NCBI GenBank assembly: GCA_964034945.1
Contig: OZ035960.1
Span: 53,252,706-53,316,705 of the forward strand
Reading direction: 5' to 3'
Source: Chrysopilus asiliformis
Lineage: Eukaryota; Arthropoda; Insecta; Diptera; Rhagionidae
Length of the DNA stretch: 64,000 nucleotides
In this document: piece after piece, positions 46,201 through 49,253 of the stretch
Numbering within the stretch: position 1 is the stretch's first letter
Layout: the number at the start of each line of letters is the position of its first letter
Notes under the pieces: model-generated
Database searches by the model: none
What the model was told of the DNA's origin: nothing
What the model saw: the letters and a program-made list of their open reading frames with translations, nothing else
Translations under genes and position numbers: made by a program

Positions 46201-49170
46201 TTTTGGACAAAATGTCGTCTAACAGCCGCCATTTTGGTTTTTCCAGAATGCCTCATATCTAGTACTATAGGCCACACTGATCCCTATCCAATGTGATATG
46301 GATCATAAAAATCGGTCCTGTCGTTTTGAGGCAAATTAACTTTTCCCTCATTTCGATCGATTTCGAGCATTTTTCCATATAAAAAAATCATTTGACTAAA
46401 TTGAATTACCATTCACTTAAAATCATAAAATATCAACTCAAATCGAATGGGAATGGAAATGGATTGACATTCCCATTCAGTGAATGGAGAGTTGAATTTT
46501 TTGGCCATTACCATTCACTACTGAATGGTAATGGAGTGACAATTTCAAATACCATTCAGTAAGTGAATGGGAATTGAAATTGAATGGGAATTGAAAACGC
46601 CCGACTATGATAGTTACATAGCCTAGCTGGGTTAGCTCACATCGTTGCACACTTGAGCTGAACTACGCGGCGATATTTAAATAAATTTATGTCATCAGTT
46701 GTATGCAATTGGCACTTACACATTTGTATCCACAAAATACTACACTTTTGCAAACACCGATTCTACACTGTATAACGCCGAAAATATTTATGTGTGAGTG
46801 TCAGCGATGCCAACGAAGTAGTTCGCGTAGTTGAAGTCTGAACTACGCGAGCGAGCTTAGTCCGCGTCGCCCATGACTACGCGATGTAGTTTCATAGTTT
46901 CGCTGAAGTGTGCGGTCGCCAATGCAAATGCTAAGGATTTTACTTTCAGCGAGAAAGTTAGCTCACGTAGTTGAGCTCGCTTAGCTGAAGTGTGCGACGG
47001 GGGTTAACCTCGATATTGAACAAGCCGATATATCGAGGTATCGATGTTGCTATCCACGATGTTAGAACATTAAGCTAGAACCTGAATCGTACGTCGATGC
47101 GTCCGTCATGCGTCCGCCCGGTAGACAGTTTTATGCGGTGACAGTTAGGTACGGCAACGAATCACTTCTTCTTCACTTTTTTCGTACTTCTTCTATTAGT
47201 TTATCGTCGAAATAATTACTTTCAATTTGTTCCATTCTTAAATTGCTAAATCGTAACCAAACTTATTTGCGAAATGACATTTCCGTGCGTTGCCGCATGT
47301 AAAAGTAGAAAGTCGACCTACTCTATGCGGTGACGGTGCGTTGCCGCATTGGACAAACGCATTATTAGGGGAGTACTCATAGCAGCCCGTTGATTTTACT
47401 TTGACCGCATCGAACTGTCAACGTGACGGACGGACGTATGTTTCTGGTTCTACTTTTACTCTTCATAAAATTAGTAGAGAAACTAATTTTAGGACTAGAG
47501 GGACTAGTCTTTAGATAGATTTAATATAGCCACGCTACTTAAAGATTTGTTTAAATTTTCTTTGGTATCAATTTTCGGTTTTATCTTTCTACAAGATTTC
47601 GCAAAAAATACCAGAGCTAGCTATGAAATTTTACAGAGAAGTTTGGTTCTGATGTGGAAATCCGTTAACCGGAAGTAACCAAAACGGCGGCTTTTTAAAA
47701 ACGATTTCGTTTTTTGCGATTTATTCCGAAACTAACCATTTTCCAGTAGTCTTCTGTATTACAAAACTTGGAGACAATAAAATTTGCTACATTTATGTCT
47801 TTTACTAGAACTCCGTTAGATATGCCGGTATTTAAAAAAAATATCTTTTTGCGAATATCTCGAAAACTAACGGGTTTTTGGTGGTTCAACGTATAAGAAG
47901 AATTAAAACCGTGTTAATTCTACCTGGGTGCTCTCCACCCACAGTAGAGCATCCGCCGGGAGGTATCGATGTTTTCAGGACGATGTTTTTTGACATCGAT
48001 GTCGCGTTAAAAAAAACATCGATTTTCGATATATCGAGGTTTTATGAGCGATGTTGCAGCCCTATATGGAAGGCAAGAAACCTGCTGGATCAGCGAGAAA
48101 GAATGATTTCTTTGCGAGACAAGAAGATGTTCATGTAGTGCAGAAAACTTTTTAGCTCTACTAGGAGGTTTTTGCCGAGTAGCTAAATTAAAGGTTAGAT
48201 TTTGTTGCTATACGGTACCCAAAATATGCTTTTCGGAACGATTTTGACACATTTAAAAAAGCGTCAGTTTGGCTACATTGTGGTATCAAAATAAAGTGGC
48301 TTGAGCCATACGAAACCTGATATTAAGGTATTGTAAAGTGACCACGAATATAGGGCGTTTTTATAGCACTCGATTTTTACCATGGAGCCACGGTTGGGTT
48401 GGGAACCACAGAGTTGGGATGCATGGAGTGATCATATCTACGCTTCAAACAAGTGAAAATATTATTGTTTTGTACCATTATAGATTATAGCCACAAATAG
48501 AGTAACTGAAATGTGGCTTCAACCACATTTTGGTTACAAATTCAATCTGCAACTAAAATTGCTAGTTGGGTTATTTTTTTTTTTTTTTTTTTAAGAAAAA
48601 ACCAAATATTGGGGAATATTTGGGTATTAGGAAGAGTTTTTTTTTAAATTTACGTCTGCATGGTCGACCTAGAGACATATACTACAGACTTAAAACTTAT
48701 GCATGAAATACTTAAATTAGATTTGAAATAAACAGTCTGGACGGTATCATCAAACTTTCAAGACGTTGAAGATGGCAAAAAAAGTGAGTTTTAAGTAGAA
48801 AATTCCTGAGTTGGGTAAGGAAGTAGACAAATATTCTGACGAAAACTTTGTGAAATTCTTTTGTAAAATGTAACCATTATATTCTCAAAACATAATGTAA
48901 AAGGACAACGTAATTTTGTTGAAGATTGTGATAGGCGATTTGCAAAGCAACAAGACAATTCCAAGAATTTATATTTAACAGAAAAATGAAATTACAAATA
49001 ATATCTAATCCCCTTACCTTCTAAAGCAGTACTCAATGTAACCTGAAATAAAGTAACTCTAATTAGTAACTCTCCATAAATATAAAAATGTTTACCTGTG
49101 TTGTGTTTTTAATAATTATTAAAGTCCAAATAAAAGTTAGATGCCATTTAGCTGCCAAATTTTGAACCAT
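3979..49170 (-). CDS. Receptor tyrosine kinase, 18 coding exons, 748 aa (spliced)
   Basis: Single-pass membrane receptor that phosphorylates tyrosines, presumably after ligand binding. Exons in transcript order: 49096-49170, 49018-49042, 41934-42002, 41797-41879, 41587-41734, 38128-38302, 37797-38032, 36011-36060, 17776-17909, 16161-16218, 15883-16048, 13012-13166, 12779-12933, 12637-12716, 8987-9125, 4650-4755, 4461-4566, 3979-4265. All junctions are GT-AG, phases agree throughout and the total is 749 codons with the stop. Layout: signal peptide about 1-25; ectodomain about 26-287 with fibronectin-III-like strands, many Cys and several N-x-S/T sites; transmembrane about 288-310; glycine loop GKGAFG at 376-381; VAVK with Lys403; alpha-C Glu420; insert about 467-558; HRDLAARN at 582-589; DFG at 602-604; activation-loop Tyr611. 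An FNIII ectodomain with a split kinase recalls Torso, while the short activation loop and LPLRW recall Tie/FGFR-like receptors; I cannot assign the subfamily. Introns run from 53 bp to 18.1 kb. Confidence 0.93.
4461..4566 (-). CDS. Receptor kinase exon 17: C-lobe
   Basis: 106 nt encoding [18 protein letters not shown], then [18 protein letters not shown]. These are the P+1 loop and alpha-F helix (SDVWxFG) of a tyrosine kinase. Confidence 0.95.
4650..4755 (-). CDS. Receptor kinase exon 16: catalytic loop, DFG, activation loop
   Basis: 106 nt encoding (H)[11 protein letters not shown] with catalytic Asp584, SDFGLSR with metal-binding Asp602, and a short activation loop with one Tyr ([10 protein letters not shown]). 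The AAR form of the catalytic loop is typical of receptor tyrosine kinases. Confidence 0.95.
5538..5783. mobile_element. Foldback MITE in intron 15
   Basis: About 50-bp inverted repeats at both ends (CATATGAGGGGGT and GTGAAGTAAGTCACTTTTC with their complements) around a short AT-rich loop. Non-coding. Confidence 0.7.
5785..6100. repeat. Decayed dispersed repeat with GTCTGTCC core
   Basis: Carries the same ordered landmarks as the elements at 13893 and 63304: TACCGTTTGTAACG, then a GTCCG/GTCTG microsatellite, then GACTTGAAATTTTG and a CTCAAAAACGG tract. The ends are not preserved. Confidence 0.55.
6310..7115 (-). pseudogene. Decayed LINE (non-LTR) reverse transcriptase, 3' part
   Basis: Minus-strand translation gives [19 protein letters not shown], then NSGIPQGSV (the reverse transcriptase PQGS block), then [20 protein letters not shown] and LEYNSH, and finally [14 protein letters not shown]. 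These are the ordered C-terminal landmarks of Jockey/CR1/I-type LINE ORF2. The frame changes several times and stops are present. The 5' part, including the endonuclease, is absent, as is usual for 5'-truncated LINEs. It lies in intron 15 of the receptor. Confidence 0.78.
7695..8416. mobile_element. piggyBac-like non-autonomous element
   Basis: Flanked on both sides by TTAA (7691-7694 and 8417-8420), with terminal inverted repeats CCCATTCGGTA and the complement of CCCGTTCGGTA. TTAA target duplication with CCC-starting ends is the piggyBac hallmark. It has no transposase and is interrupted by a foldback element. Confidence 0.72.
7838..8276. mobile_element. Foldback element with 190-bp arms, nested in the piggyBac element
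   Basis: Left arm (about 7838-8030) and right arm (about 8085-8276) are near-perfect complements around a loop of about 55 bp. The arms contain CAGATTCGGATTCAGCGACC, the same motif found in the minisatellites at 30.8 and 59.8 kb. Transcribed in intron 15, it could form a long hairpin RNA. Confidence 0.8.
8597..8835. mobile_element. Partial copy of the ACCCGTATGGTGA repeat family
   Basis: Starts with the same ACCCGTATGGTGAAACC end as 13893 and 63304 but lacks the middle GTCC/GTCT block. It resumes at TCTCAAAAAACGGTGCAT and runs to near the right end, so it is an internally deleted copy. Confidence 0.65.
8987..9125 (-). CDS. Receptor kinase exon 15: insert end and alpha-E helix
   Basis: 139 nt. 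After the insert, [18 protein letters not shown] is the alpha-E helix leading to GITH, the His of the HRD catalytic loop completed in exon 16. Acceptor TTTCAG, donor GTGAGT. A 4.2-kb intron follows. Confidence 0.93.
9528..9913 (+). mobile_element. Non-autonomous Helitron
   Basis: Begins TCTATCG after an A and ends with CTAG before a T. The 3' part has the imperfect hairpin CCGACAACGGCGGG about 8 nt before CTAG. TC...CTAG ends, a 3' hairpin and A/T insertion without target duplication define Helitrons. Internally it holds one copy of a sequence related to the minisatellite unit (CGGTCGCTGATCACGAATC). No Rep/helicase gene. Confidence 0.72.
10881..11995. mobile_element. Dispersed element X, copy 1, nested in the hAT-like element
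   Basis: Bounded by ACTTTCTTCTAC and an inverted ACTTTCTTCCAC. It shares extended similarity in inverse orientation with 53425-61139, including CCTATCAACTTTTGGTGG, ACCAAAATGGCGGC and a CTGT-rich tandem block at the same internal position. Non-coding. Superfamily unknown. Confidence 0.7.
11006..11320. repeat. 12-bp tandem array (CTGTCTGTCAGT)n, about 26 copies
   Basis: Nearly perfect head-to-tail repeats of CTGTCTGTCAGT inside element X. The unit is a multiple of three, so several frames stay open and give SVSL- or QTDR-type ORFs that are artefacts of the repeat. Confidence 0.97.
12637..12716 (-). CDS. Receptor kinase exon 14: kinase insert
   Basis: 80 nt of insert sequence ([17 protein letters not shown] and on), Ser/Thr/Pro-rich with one Tyr in a possible docking context. 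Donor GTAAGT, acceptor TTATAG. Confidence 0.85.
12779..12933 (-). CDS. Receptor kinase exon 13: alpha-D helix and kinase insert
   Basis: 155 nt starting [13 protein letters not shown] (alpha-D), then a polar low-complexity stretch rich in Gln, Ser and Asn. This begins the kinase insert that splits the domain, as in Torso, PVR, PDGFR and VEGFR-type kinases. Confidence 0.9.
13012..13166 (-). CDS. Receptor kinase exon 12: alpha-C helix to hinge
   Basis: 155 nt. [14 protein letters not shown] contains the alpha-C Glu420 that pairs with Lys403. [12 protein letters not shown] and the hinge [11 protein letters not shown] are characteristic of receptor tyrosine kinases. Confidence 0.95.
13637..15224. 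mobile_element. Inverted-repeat element in intron 11
   Basis: The ends are related inverted repeats (ACGGAAAAAAATCCGTATAG on the left; the right end complements to ACGGAAAAAACACATATGGG). Many short variants of TAGGATTCATTCC and ATGGGAAC lie within. It is interrupted by the element at 13893-14401. No transposase was recognised and the target duplication is unclear. Confidence 0.5.
13893..14401. mobile_element. ACCCGTATGGTGA terminal-repeat element, copy 1
   Basis: 509 bp bounded by ACCCGTATGGTGA and its near-complement TCACCATATGGGT. The interior has TACCGTTTGTAACGCC, a GTCC/GTCT microsatellite, GGCGCGGATTGCG, and a GGGGGGGTACCCCCC palindrome. A highly similar full copy is at 63304-63819. Non-coding, despite ORFs through the microsatellite. 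Confidence 0.75.
15883..16048 (-). CDS. Receptor kinase exon 11: ATP-binding loop
   Basis: 166 nt containing the kinase N-lobe start: [18 protein letters not shown] gives the GxGxxG loop (376-381), and IVAVKQLK gives the ATP-anchoring Lys403. Acceptor AAATAG, donor GTAATT. Confidence 0.95.
16161..16218 (-). CDS. Receptor kinase exon 10: cytoplasmic juxtamembrane segment
   Basis: 58 nt encoding [19 protein letters not shown]. The Tyr may be a juxtamembrane regulatory or docking site, which is inference only. Phase joins GG+A from exon 9 to give Gly. Confidence 0.85.
16275..16366 (+). repeat. G-rich purine tract
   Basis: About 90 nt almost wholly of G and A on the plus strand with many runs of four or more G. 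It could form G-quadruplexes, or on the transcribed (minus) strand a C-rich tract within intron 9. Function unknown. Confidence 0.6.
16690..17266. mobile_element. Terminal-repeat element with 9-bp TSD (Mutator-like?)
   Basis: Ends ACACTCTCAAAAAAAT and the complement of ACACTCTCGAAAAAAT, flanked by AGGGCTAAT and AGGGCTAGT, a 9-bp duplication with one mismatch. Nine-bp duplications suggest a MULE/MuDR-type element. The interior repeats GGAGTT motifs and holds a tRNA-like segment. No transposase. Confidence 0.6.
16952..17040 (-). repeat. tRNA-like segment (SINE or tRNA relic)
   Basis: Minus strand contains GGTCCCGTGTTCGAGTCCCG, a near-perfect RNA polymerase III B box and T-arm. I could not pair an acceptor stem or find a good A box, so this is not an intact tRNA gene. 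It may be a tRNA-derived SINE piece captured by the surrounding element. Confidence 0.4.
17776..17909 (-). CDS. Receptor kinase exon 9: transmembrane helix
   Basis: 134 nt. It opens with about 23 uninterrupted hydrophobic residues ([16 protein letters not shown] and on) and then the basic stop-transfer segment RRQKKAN, which places the following sequence in the cytoplasm. Acceptor TTACAG, donor GTAAGT. Confidence 0.92.
18209..18629. mobile_element. TTAA-flanked piggyBac-like MITE
   Basis: TTAA at 18205-18208 and 18630-18633 flanks inverted ends CACGTTGGCTACCA and TGGTAGCCAACGTC. This is consistent with a short piggyBac-type element, although the ends do not start with CCC. It contains a 42-bp tandem repeat. 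The BEL retrotransposon begins about 30 bp to its right. Confidence 0.6.
18479..18604. repeat. 42-bp tandem repeat, three copies
   Basis: Three head-to-tail copies of a 42-bp unit containing GTGACTCACATTGTCCCTG and GACACGCTGCGATCA, with one or two substitutions. It lies inside the TTAA-flanked element. Confidence 0.95.
18665..19016 (+). repeat. BEL/Pao 5' LTR
   Basis: 352 bp starting TGTCACC and ending GGTAATAACA, so it has TG...CA ends. The same sequence, with scattered substitutions, is found split at 22586-28894. AT-rich. Confidence 0.93.
19020..19035 (+). promoter_or_regulatory. Primer binding site, probably tRNA-Tyr
   Basis: TGGTCCTTCGAGCCGG lies three bases after the 5' LTR. It complements a tRNA 3' end of CCGGCTCGAAGGACCA, which as far as I recall matches insect tRNA-Tyr. 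BEL/Pao elements prime reverse transcription from a tRNA in this position. Confidence 0.7.
19296..22565 (+). pseudogene. BEL/Pao gag-pol polyprotein, one stop and internal deletions
   Basis: One reading frame of 1090 codons with a single TAA at 20307-20309; on both sides of the stop the frame encodes gag. Order: gag with a coiled-coil-like Glu/Lys/Gln-rich segment (about 19680-19850); zinc-knuckle Cys/His clusters (about 20755-20960); aspartic protease region with [13 protein letters not shown] (about 21090-21130); part of the reverse transcriptase; [15 protein letters not shown]; the RNase H start HTFCDAS; then the C-terminal BEL domain ([19 protein letters not shown]). The reverse transcriptase palm with its YxDD motif and the integrase catalytic core are missing, with joins near 21720 and 22165 that keep the frame. 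Start chosen at the first ATG; a second lies at 19326. Cannot be autonomous. Confidence 0.88.
22571..22585 (+). promoter_or_regulatory. Polypurine tract before the 3' LTR
   Basis: ACTAGGGGGGACAAA directly precedes the TGTCACC start of the 3' LTR, the expected place for the plus-strand primer of an LTR retrotransposon. Confidence 0.75.
22989..24046 (-). pseudogene. DD37E transposase with two in-frame stops
   Basis: DDE transposase of the IS630-Tc1-mariner superfamily that would cut and paste the element. It starts [11 protein letters not shown] (ATG at 24044-24046), followed by a helix-turn-helix region ([20 protein letters not shown]). Catalytic residues are the Asp of [10 protein letters not shown], the Asp of [14 protein letters not shown], and the Glu of EIRPIEKF, with 37 residues between the last two, hence DD37E, a type described in mosquitoes. 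A TAA follows EKFGA (23582-23584 region) and a TAG replaces the expected Trp after IEKF (23301 region). Otherwise the frame is unbroken, suggesting recent inactivation. The frame's 3' end runs into the terminal repeat. Confidence 0.87.
22989..24235 (-). mobile_element. DD37E mariner-type transposon, inactive
   Basis: 1247 bp with terminal inverted repeats starting AAGACTGTATCGAAAAGTAT, nearly identical at both ends, flanked by TA on each side (22987-22988 and 24236-24237). It interrupts a minisatellite unit of the Helitron block. It carries one transposase gene on the minus strand with two stops. Confidence 0.9.
24406..26445. repeat. Exact 1008-bp tandem duplication
   Basis: Sequence from about 24406 to 25413 recurs from about 25414 at an offset of 1008 bp without a difference that I can see, and identity stops near 26445. 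It spans one Helitron-Helitron junction. Unequal exchange between 122-bp units is the simple explanation; an assembly duplication is possible. Confidence 0.92.
27557..28849 (+). mobile_element. Intact mariner transposon (DD34D)
   Basis: 1293 bp, TA target duplication (27555-27556 and 28850-28851), and identical inverted repeats of about 30 bp starting ACACATGGATCAATAAGTCC. Inserted in the 3' LTR of the BEL element; the 5' LTR shows the empty site. The ORF is uninterrupted and the ends match perfectly, so the copy could be functional or very young. Confidence 0.95.
27736..28785 (+). CDS. Mariner transposase, full length, 349 aa
   Basis: Cut-and-paste transposase that binds the terminal repeats and inserts at TA. 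Length is normal for the family (about 345-350). The N-terminal paired-type helix-turn-helix region (residues 1-110) includes [15 protein letters not shown]. Linker motif reads WVPRLL (usually WVPHEL). The catalytic triad is intact: [17 protein letters not shown], and [11 protein letters not shown], with 34 residues between the last two Asp (DD34D). No stop or frameshift. The ATG at 27736 matches the family's usual MEK start. Probably near the irritans-type mariners, but the subfamily is inferred by eye. Confidence 0.95.
   Translation: MEKTEFRVLIKHCFLMGKNTVQAKQWIEKCYPDSCPSKATICRWFAEFKRGRTDTNDAERSGRPVEAVTPENVSEVTKIIMKDRKVKLREIAEITQISYGSAFTILHEKLSMKKVFSKWVPRLLSMEQKQQRVDDSESCLSLFTRNKKDFLRRYVSMDETWIHHYTSESKRQSSEWRTAGESRPKRPKTQQSAGKVMASVFWDTHGVIFIDYLEKGKSINSDYYIDLLVRLKEEIAKKRPHMQRKKILFHQDNAPCHKSMKTMAKLNELGFHLLPHPPYSPDLAPSDYWLFADLKKMLQGKRFGSNEEVIAETEAYFEAKDNFFYKYGIEKLEKRWNDCITLKGDYIDE
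28900..30401. other. Intron 8 sequence between mobile elements
   Basis: Apart from the inverted-repeat element at 29048-29466, no gene or clear repeat is seen. Short AT-rich ORFs near 29575-29850 overlap on both strands and have no recognisable domain. Confidence 0.4.
29048..29466. mobile_element. Inverted-repeat element with 6-bp flanking duplication
   Basis: Ends ACACGGAGAAAAA and the complement of ACACGGAGAGAAA, flanked by AGTATC on both sides (29042-29047 and 29467-29472). Internal repeats of GAATGTGATAG/GAACTTGATCG type occur. Non-coding. The ends vaguely recall Transib (CACGG), but this is uncertain. Confidence 0.55.
30420..30685. repeat. Palindrome at the head of the minisatellite element, copy 1
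   Basis: Two arms of about 120 bp, complementary, meeting near 30550. Landmarks are AAAGCTTTTATTAAAAAAG, ATAATTTTCTGGACGC and AAAAGCGAGATAAA with their complements. A near-identical palindrome is at 59325-59590. The element's far end (33737-33757) again reads AATAAAAGCTTTTAAAAAA, so the AAAGCTTTT motif marks both ends. Confidence 0.88.
30755..31870. repeat. Minisatellite, unit near 120 bp, copy 1
   Basis: About nine units with CAGATTCGGATTCAGCGACC, CAAAAACCCCCAGAATAGAT, TTTTTCCGGAAAATTTGGAG and GGATAATCACGTTATCCTTA. It is related in order and wording to the 122-bp Helitron array, and shares its unit with 59640-60370. The ORFs across it are repeat artefacts. Confidence 0.93.
32151..32346. mobile_element. 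Small inverted-repeat element inside the hAT-like element
   Basis: Left AAGTTGTGTTTTAATTTTCC and CAGCCTGACGTTTCGAGCC, with complements on the right about 100 bp later. About 196 bp, non-coding. Confidence 0.75.
33111..33372. mobile_element. Foldback MITE, family M1, copy 2
   Basis: Same ends and internal TTTTCTTTAAATGA repeats as 1597-1855, with a slightly longer perfect inverted repeat (starting TATCGTCGGCTAAAAGTGAA). Inserted in the hAT-like element. Confidence 0.8.
34507..34901 (+). mobile_element. Non-autonomous Helitron, 395 bp
   Basis: Starts TCTATATATACGAG after A and ends GCAAGCTAA before T, with a short hairpin-like CCCGGCAACGACGAG before the end. Contains GACTGACTGACTGA near the 5' end and, near the 3' end, one copy of the sequence that forms the minisatellite unit elsewhere (complement of TCCTTGCAGGGTTTTCCG and CAGCGGTCCGGAAAAA). 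Confidence 0.75.
34902..36010. other. Intron 8 proximal part, no gene
   Basis: Contains one terminal-repeat element (35316-35612). The rest shows no recognisable gene. Confidence 0.4.
35316..35612. mobile_element. Terminal-repeat MITE
   Basis: About 297 bp with ends GGCGCCGTTTACATCTG and the complement of GGCCCCGTTTACATTTG. Subterminal copies of CACTTTATTCAG and complements follow. Resembles hAT MITEs that begin with a GC-rich heptamer, but the target duplication is not clear. Confidence 0.6.
36011..36060 (-). CDS. Receptor kinase exon 8: juxtamembrane stalk
   Basis: 50 nt encoding a short Ser/Asn/Glu-rich linker ([16 protein letters not shown]) just outside the membrane. It is followed by the gene's largest intron, 18.1 kb, which contains the BEL/Pao element and the Helitron composites. 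Confidence 0.85.
36061..37256. other. Intron 7, no gene recognised
   Basis: Short ORFs only. The end of this stretch has AGAAATTTTGTACAAAGACTG, a fragment of dispersed element X. A GTTTAGAGTGTACTC phrase near 37030 also occurs at 12510, marking another shared repeat end. Confidence 0.4.
37257..37542. mobile_element. hAT-type MITE with 8-bp TSD GCTCTATA
   Basis: 286 bp with inverted ends AGGGATACGCAACT, flanked by GCTCTATA at 37249-37256 and 37543-37550. GC-rich subterminal GCGGGCC motifs repeat on both sides. Two extra bases (TA) lie between the left duplication and the repeat. Confidence 0.72.
37797..38032 (-). CDS. Receptor kinase exon 7: membrane-proximal ectodomain
   Basis: 236 nt starting [13 protein letters not shown] and including [16 protein letters not shown], then a strand-rich segment ending SLPLKLN. 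It completes the second FNIII-like unit. Acceptor TTTCAG, donor GTAAGT. Confidence 0.88.
38128..38302 (-). CDS. Receptor kinase exon 6: ectodomain, second FNIII-like unit
   Basis: 175 nt with a Cys cluster (CVGTICSC) followed by glycosylation motifs NTT, NNS, NVT and NNS, and a strand with Trp (INVTWIV). Donor GTAGGA is weaker than the gene's other donors, but the joined codon at the next exon (AG+A, Arg) keeps frame. Confidence 0.85.
38303..39382. other. Intron 5 left part, no gene
   Basis: AT-rich. A shadow ORF reads out of exon 6 on the plus strand but has no domain. Near 39310 the phrase GGGTCTTTCAACAAGGACAT may be the 3' end of the DD41D transposon relic. Confidence 0.35.
39383..40040 (-). 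pseudogene. DD41D mariner-type transposase relic (rosa-like)
   Basis: Catalytic half of a mariner-superfamily transposase, minus strand. The first Asp is in [12 protein letters not shown] (about 40005), the second in [12 protein letters not shown], and the third in [15 protein letters not shown], with 41 residues between the last two, hence DD41D as in rosa-type mariners. The frame shifts at least twice (around 39880-39910), as shown by continuation of family sequence ([18 protein letters not shown]) in another frame. The N-terminal DNA-binding half is absent, so it is a truncated, inactive copy. Confidence 0.82.
40828..41033 (-). mobile_element. Short non-autonomous Helitron (minus strand)
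   Basis: The minus strand ends ...CCCGGCAACGACGGG hairpin then GCAAGCTAG before T, and the 5' end is ATGAGTTGGTGTCTGTCTGT preceded by ACTAATATATAAAA and TCATACTAATC repeats. Same family as 58636-59207 but internally deleted to about 200 bp. Confidence 0.72.
41060..41586. other. Fragment related to element X
   Basis: Contains phrases such as ACCCGTTAGTTTTC, ATAACGGTAAATCTCGATAAC and TATCTCTATAACG that recur in the left part of 53425-61139. No ends were located. It runs close to exon 5. Confidence 0.4.
41587..41734 (-). CDS. Receptor kinase exon 5: ectodomain
   Basis: 148 nt beginning [10 protein letters not shown], with Cys in [15 protein letters not shown] and a glycosylation motif in [17 protein letters not shown] resembles the tyrosine-corner strand of an FNIII domain. 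The acceptor (AATAAAG) has a weak pyrimidine tract but is the only nearby one that keeps phase. Confidence 0.8.
41797..41879 (-). CDS. Receptor kinase exon 4: ectodomain
   Basis: 83 nt encoding [12 protein letters not shown] and a Cys pair ([12 protein letters not shown]), ending in LPE at phase 0. The YDVVI strand continues the FNIII-like domain begun in exon 3. Donor GTAAAT. Confidence 0.85.
41934..42002 (-). CDS. Receptor kinase exon 3: start of ectodomain
   Basis: 69 nt reading [16 protein letters not shown] and on. The pattern of NET, a beta strand LQIKV and a Trp is typical of the first strands of a fibronectin type III fold. Acceptor ATACAG, donor GTAAGT. Confidence 0.85.
42805..43804. 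mobile_element. Terminal-repeat element, about 1.0 kb
   Basis: Ends CGGCCCTATTCCAGAATCCG and the complement of CGGCCCGATTCCAGAATCCG. Subterminal TCGTAGCTACG-type palindromes occur. Overlapping 70-aa ORFs near 43320-43570 on both strands have no domain. Superfamily unassigned because the flanks are ATT-rich. Confidence 0.7.
44540..46609. mobile_element. 2.07-kb near-perfect palindrome with 8-bp TSD ATAGTTAC
   Basis: Two arms of about 1.0 kb meet near 45580, where the loop is about 15 bp (between GCTTTCA and TGAAAGC). Ends CAGAGTTGGGCGG and the complement of CATAGTCGGGCG are flanked by ATAGTTAC (44532-44539 and 46610-46617), so it moved as a hAT-like foldback element. Each arm holds about four units of a 124-bp tandem repeat with GGCGGCTGTTAGACGACA and CATCAAGATGGGTATCAAA, plus outer CATTCACTGAATGG repeats. 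The arms are almost identical, which implies youth or gene conversion. Confidence 0.9.
47076..47452. mobile_element. Inverted-repeat element inside the hAT-like element
   Basis: Left TAGAACCTGAATCGTACGTC and right complement of TAGAACCAGAAACATACGTC, both followed by GTCCGTCA and a GATGCGGT motif. About 377 bp, non-coding. Confidence 0.6.
48073..49017. other. Intron 2 left over, no gene
   Basis: AT-rich sequence with a T homopolymer near 48573-48592. No gene or boundary recognised. Confidence 0.4.
49018..49042 (-). CDS. Receptor kinase exon 2: 25-nt microexon
   Basis: Only 25 nt (VTLSTALE plus one base), bounded by TTTCAG upstream and GTAAGG downstream. It is needed to join the phase-0 end of exon 1 to the phase-1 start of exon 3; the joined codon reads Ala. 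It probably carries the signal peptidase site. The next intron is 7.0 kb and full of transposons. Confidence 0.75.
49096..49170 (-). CDS. Receptor kinase exon 1: signal peptide
   Basis: Encodes residues 1-25 starting [11 protein letters not shown], followed by a hydrophobic core [10 protein letters not shown]. This is a plausible secretory signal, with cleavage probably in the next exon near STALEA. The donor is GTAAAC. Phase 0 at the 3' end. The following intron is only 53 bp. Confidence 0.85.
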
Positions 49171-49253
49171 CTTTCTGTAATTATGTTTGGTAGCATTGCT
49201 ATGCCGACTCTCTAAATGTCTGCCGTAAGATTAGTTTTACTTTTGAGATATGC
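49171..49253 (-). other. Likely 5' UTR part of the receptor's first coding exon
   Basis: Reading the minus strand, a pyrimidine-containing tract ending in TTTCAG precedes position 49253, and no other ATG lies in frame between it and the start codon at 49168-49170. This suggests a further non-coding exon upstream, which I could not locate. A transcription start inside this stretch is also possible. Confidence 0.35.

Larger units (their letters stand above)
44443..48064. mobile_element. hAT-like element with 8-bp TSD TATGGAAG, host of the large palindrome
   Basis: Ends TAGTTTTGCAAACATCGAGG and the complement of TAGGGCTGCAACATCGCTC, flanked by perfect TATGGAAG (44435-44442 and 48065-48072). Subterminal AACATCGA/TATCGAGG motifs repeat at both ends. 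The original interior is interrupted by the palindromic element and the element at 47076, and it contains a fragment of element X (47585-47900). No transposase was found. Confidence 0.8.

Noticed and set aside
44883..46277. Mirror-image ORFs of 70-101 codons
   Set aside because: They are the same sequence read from the two palindrome arms and consist of the 124-bp tandem repeat.
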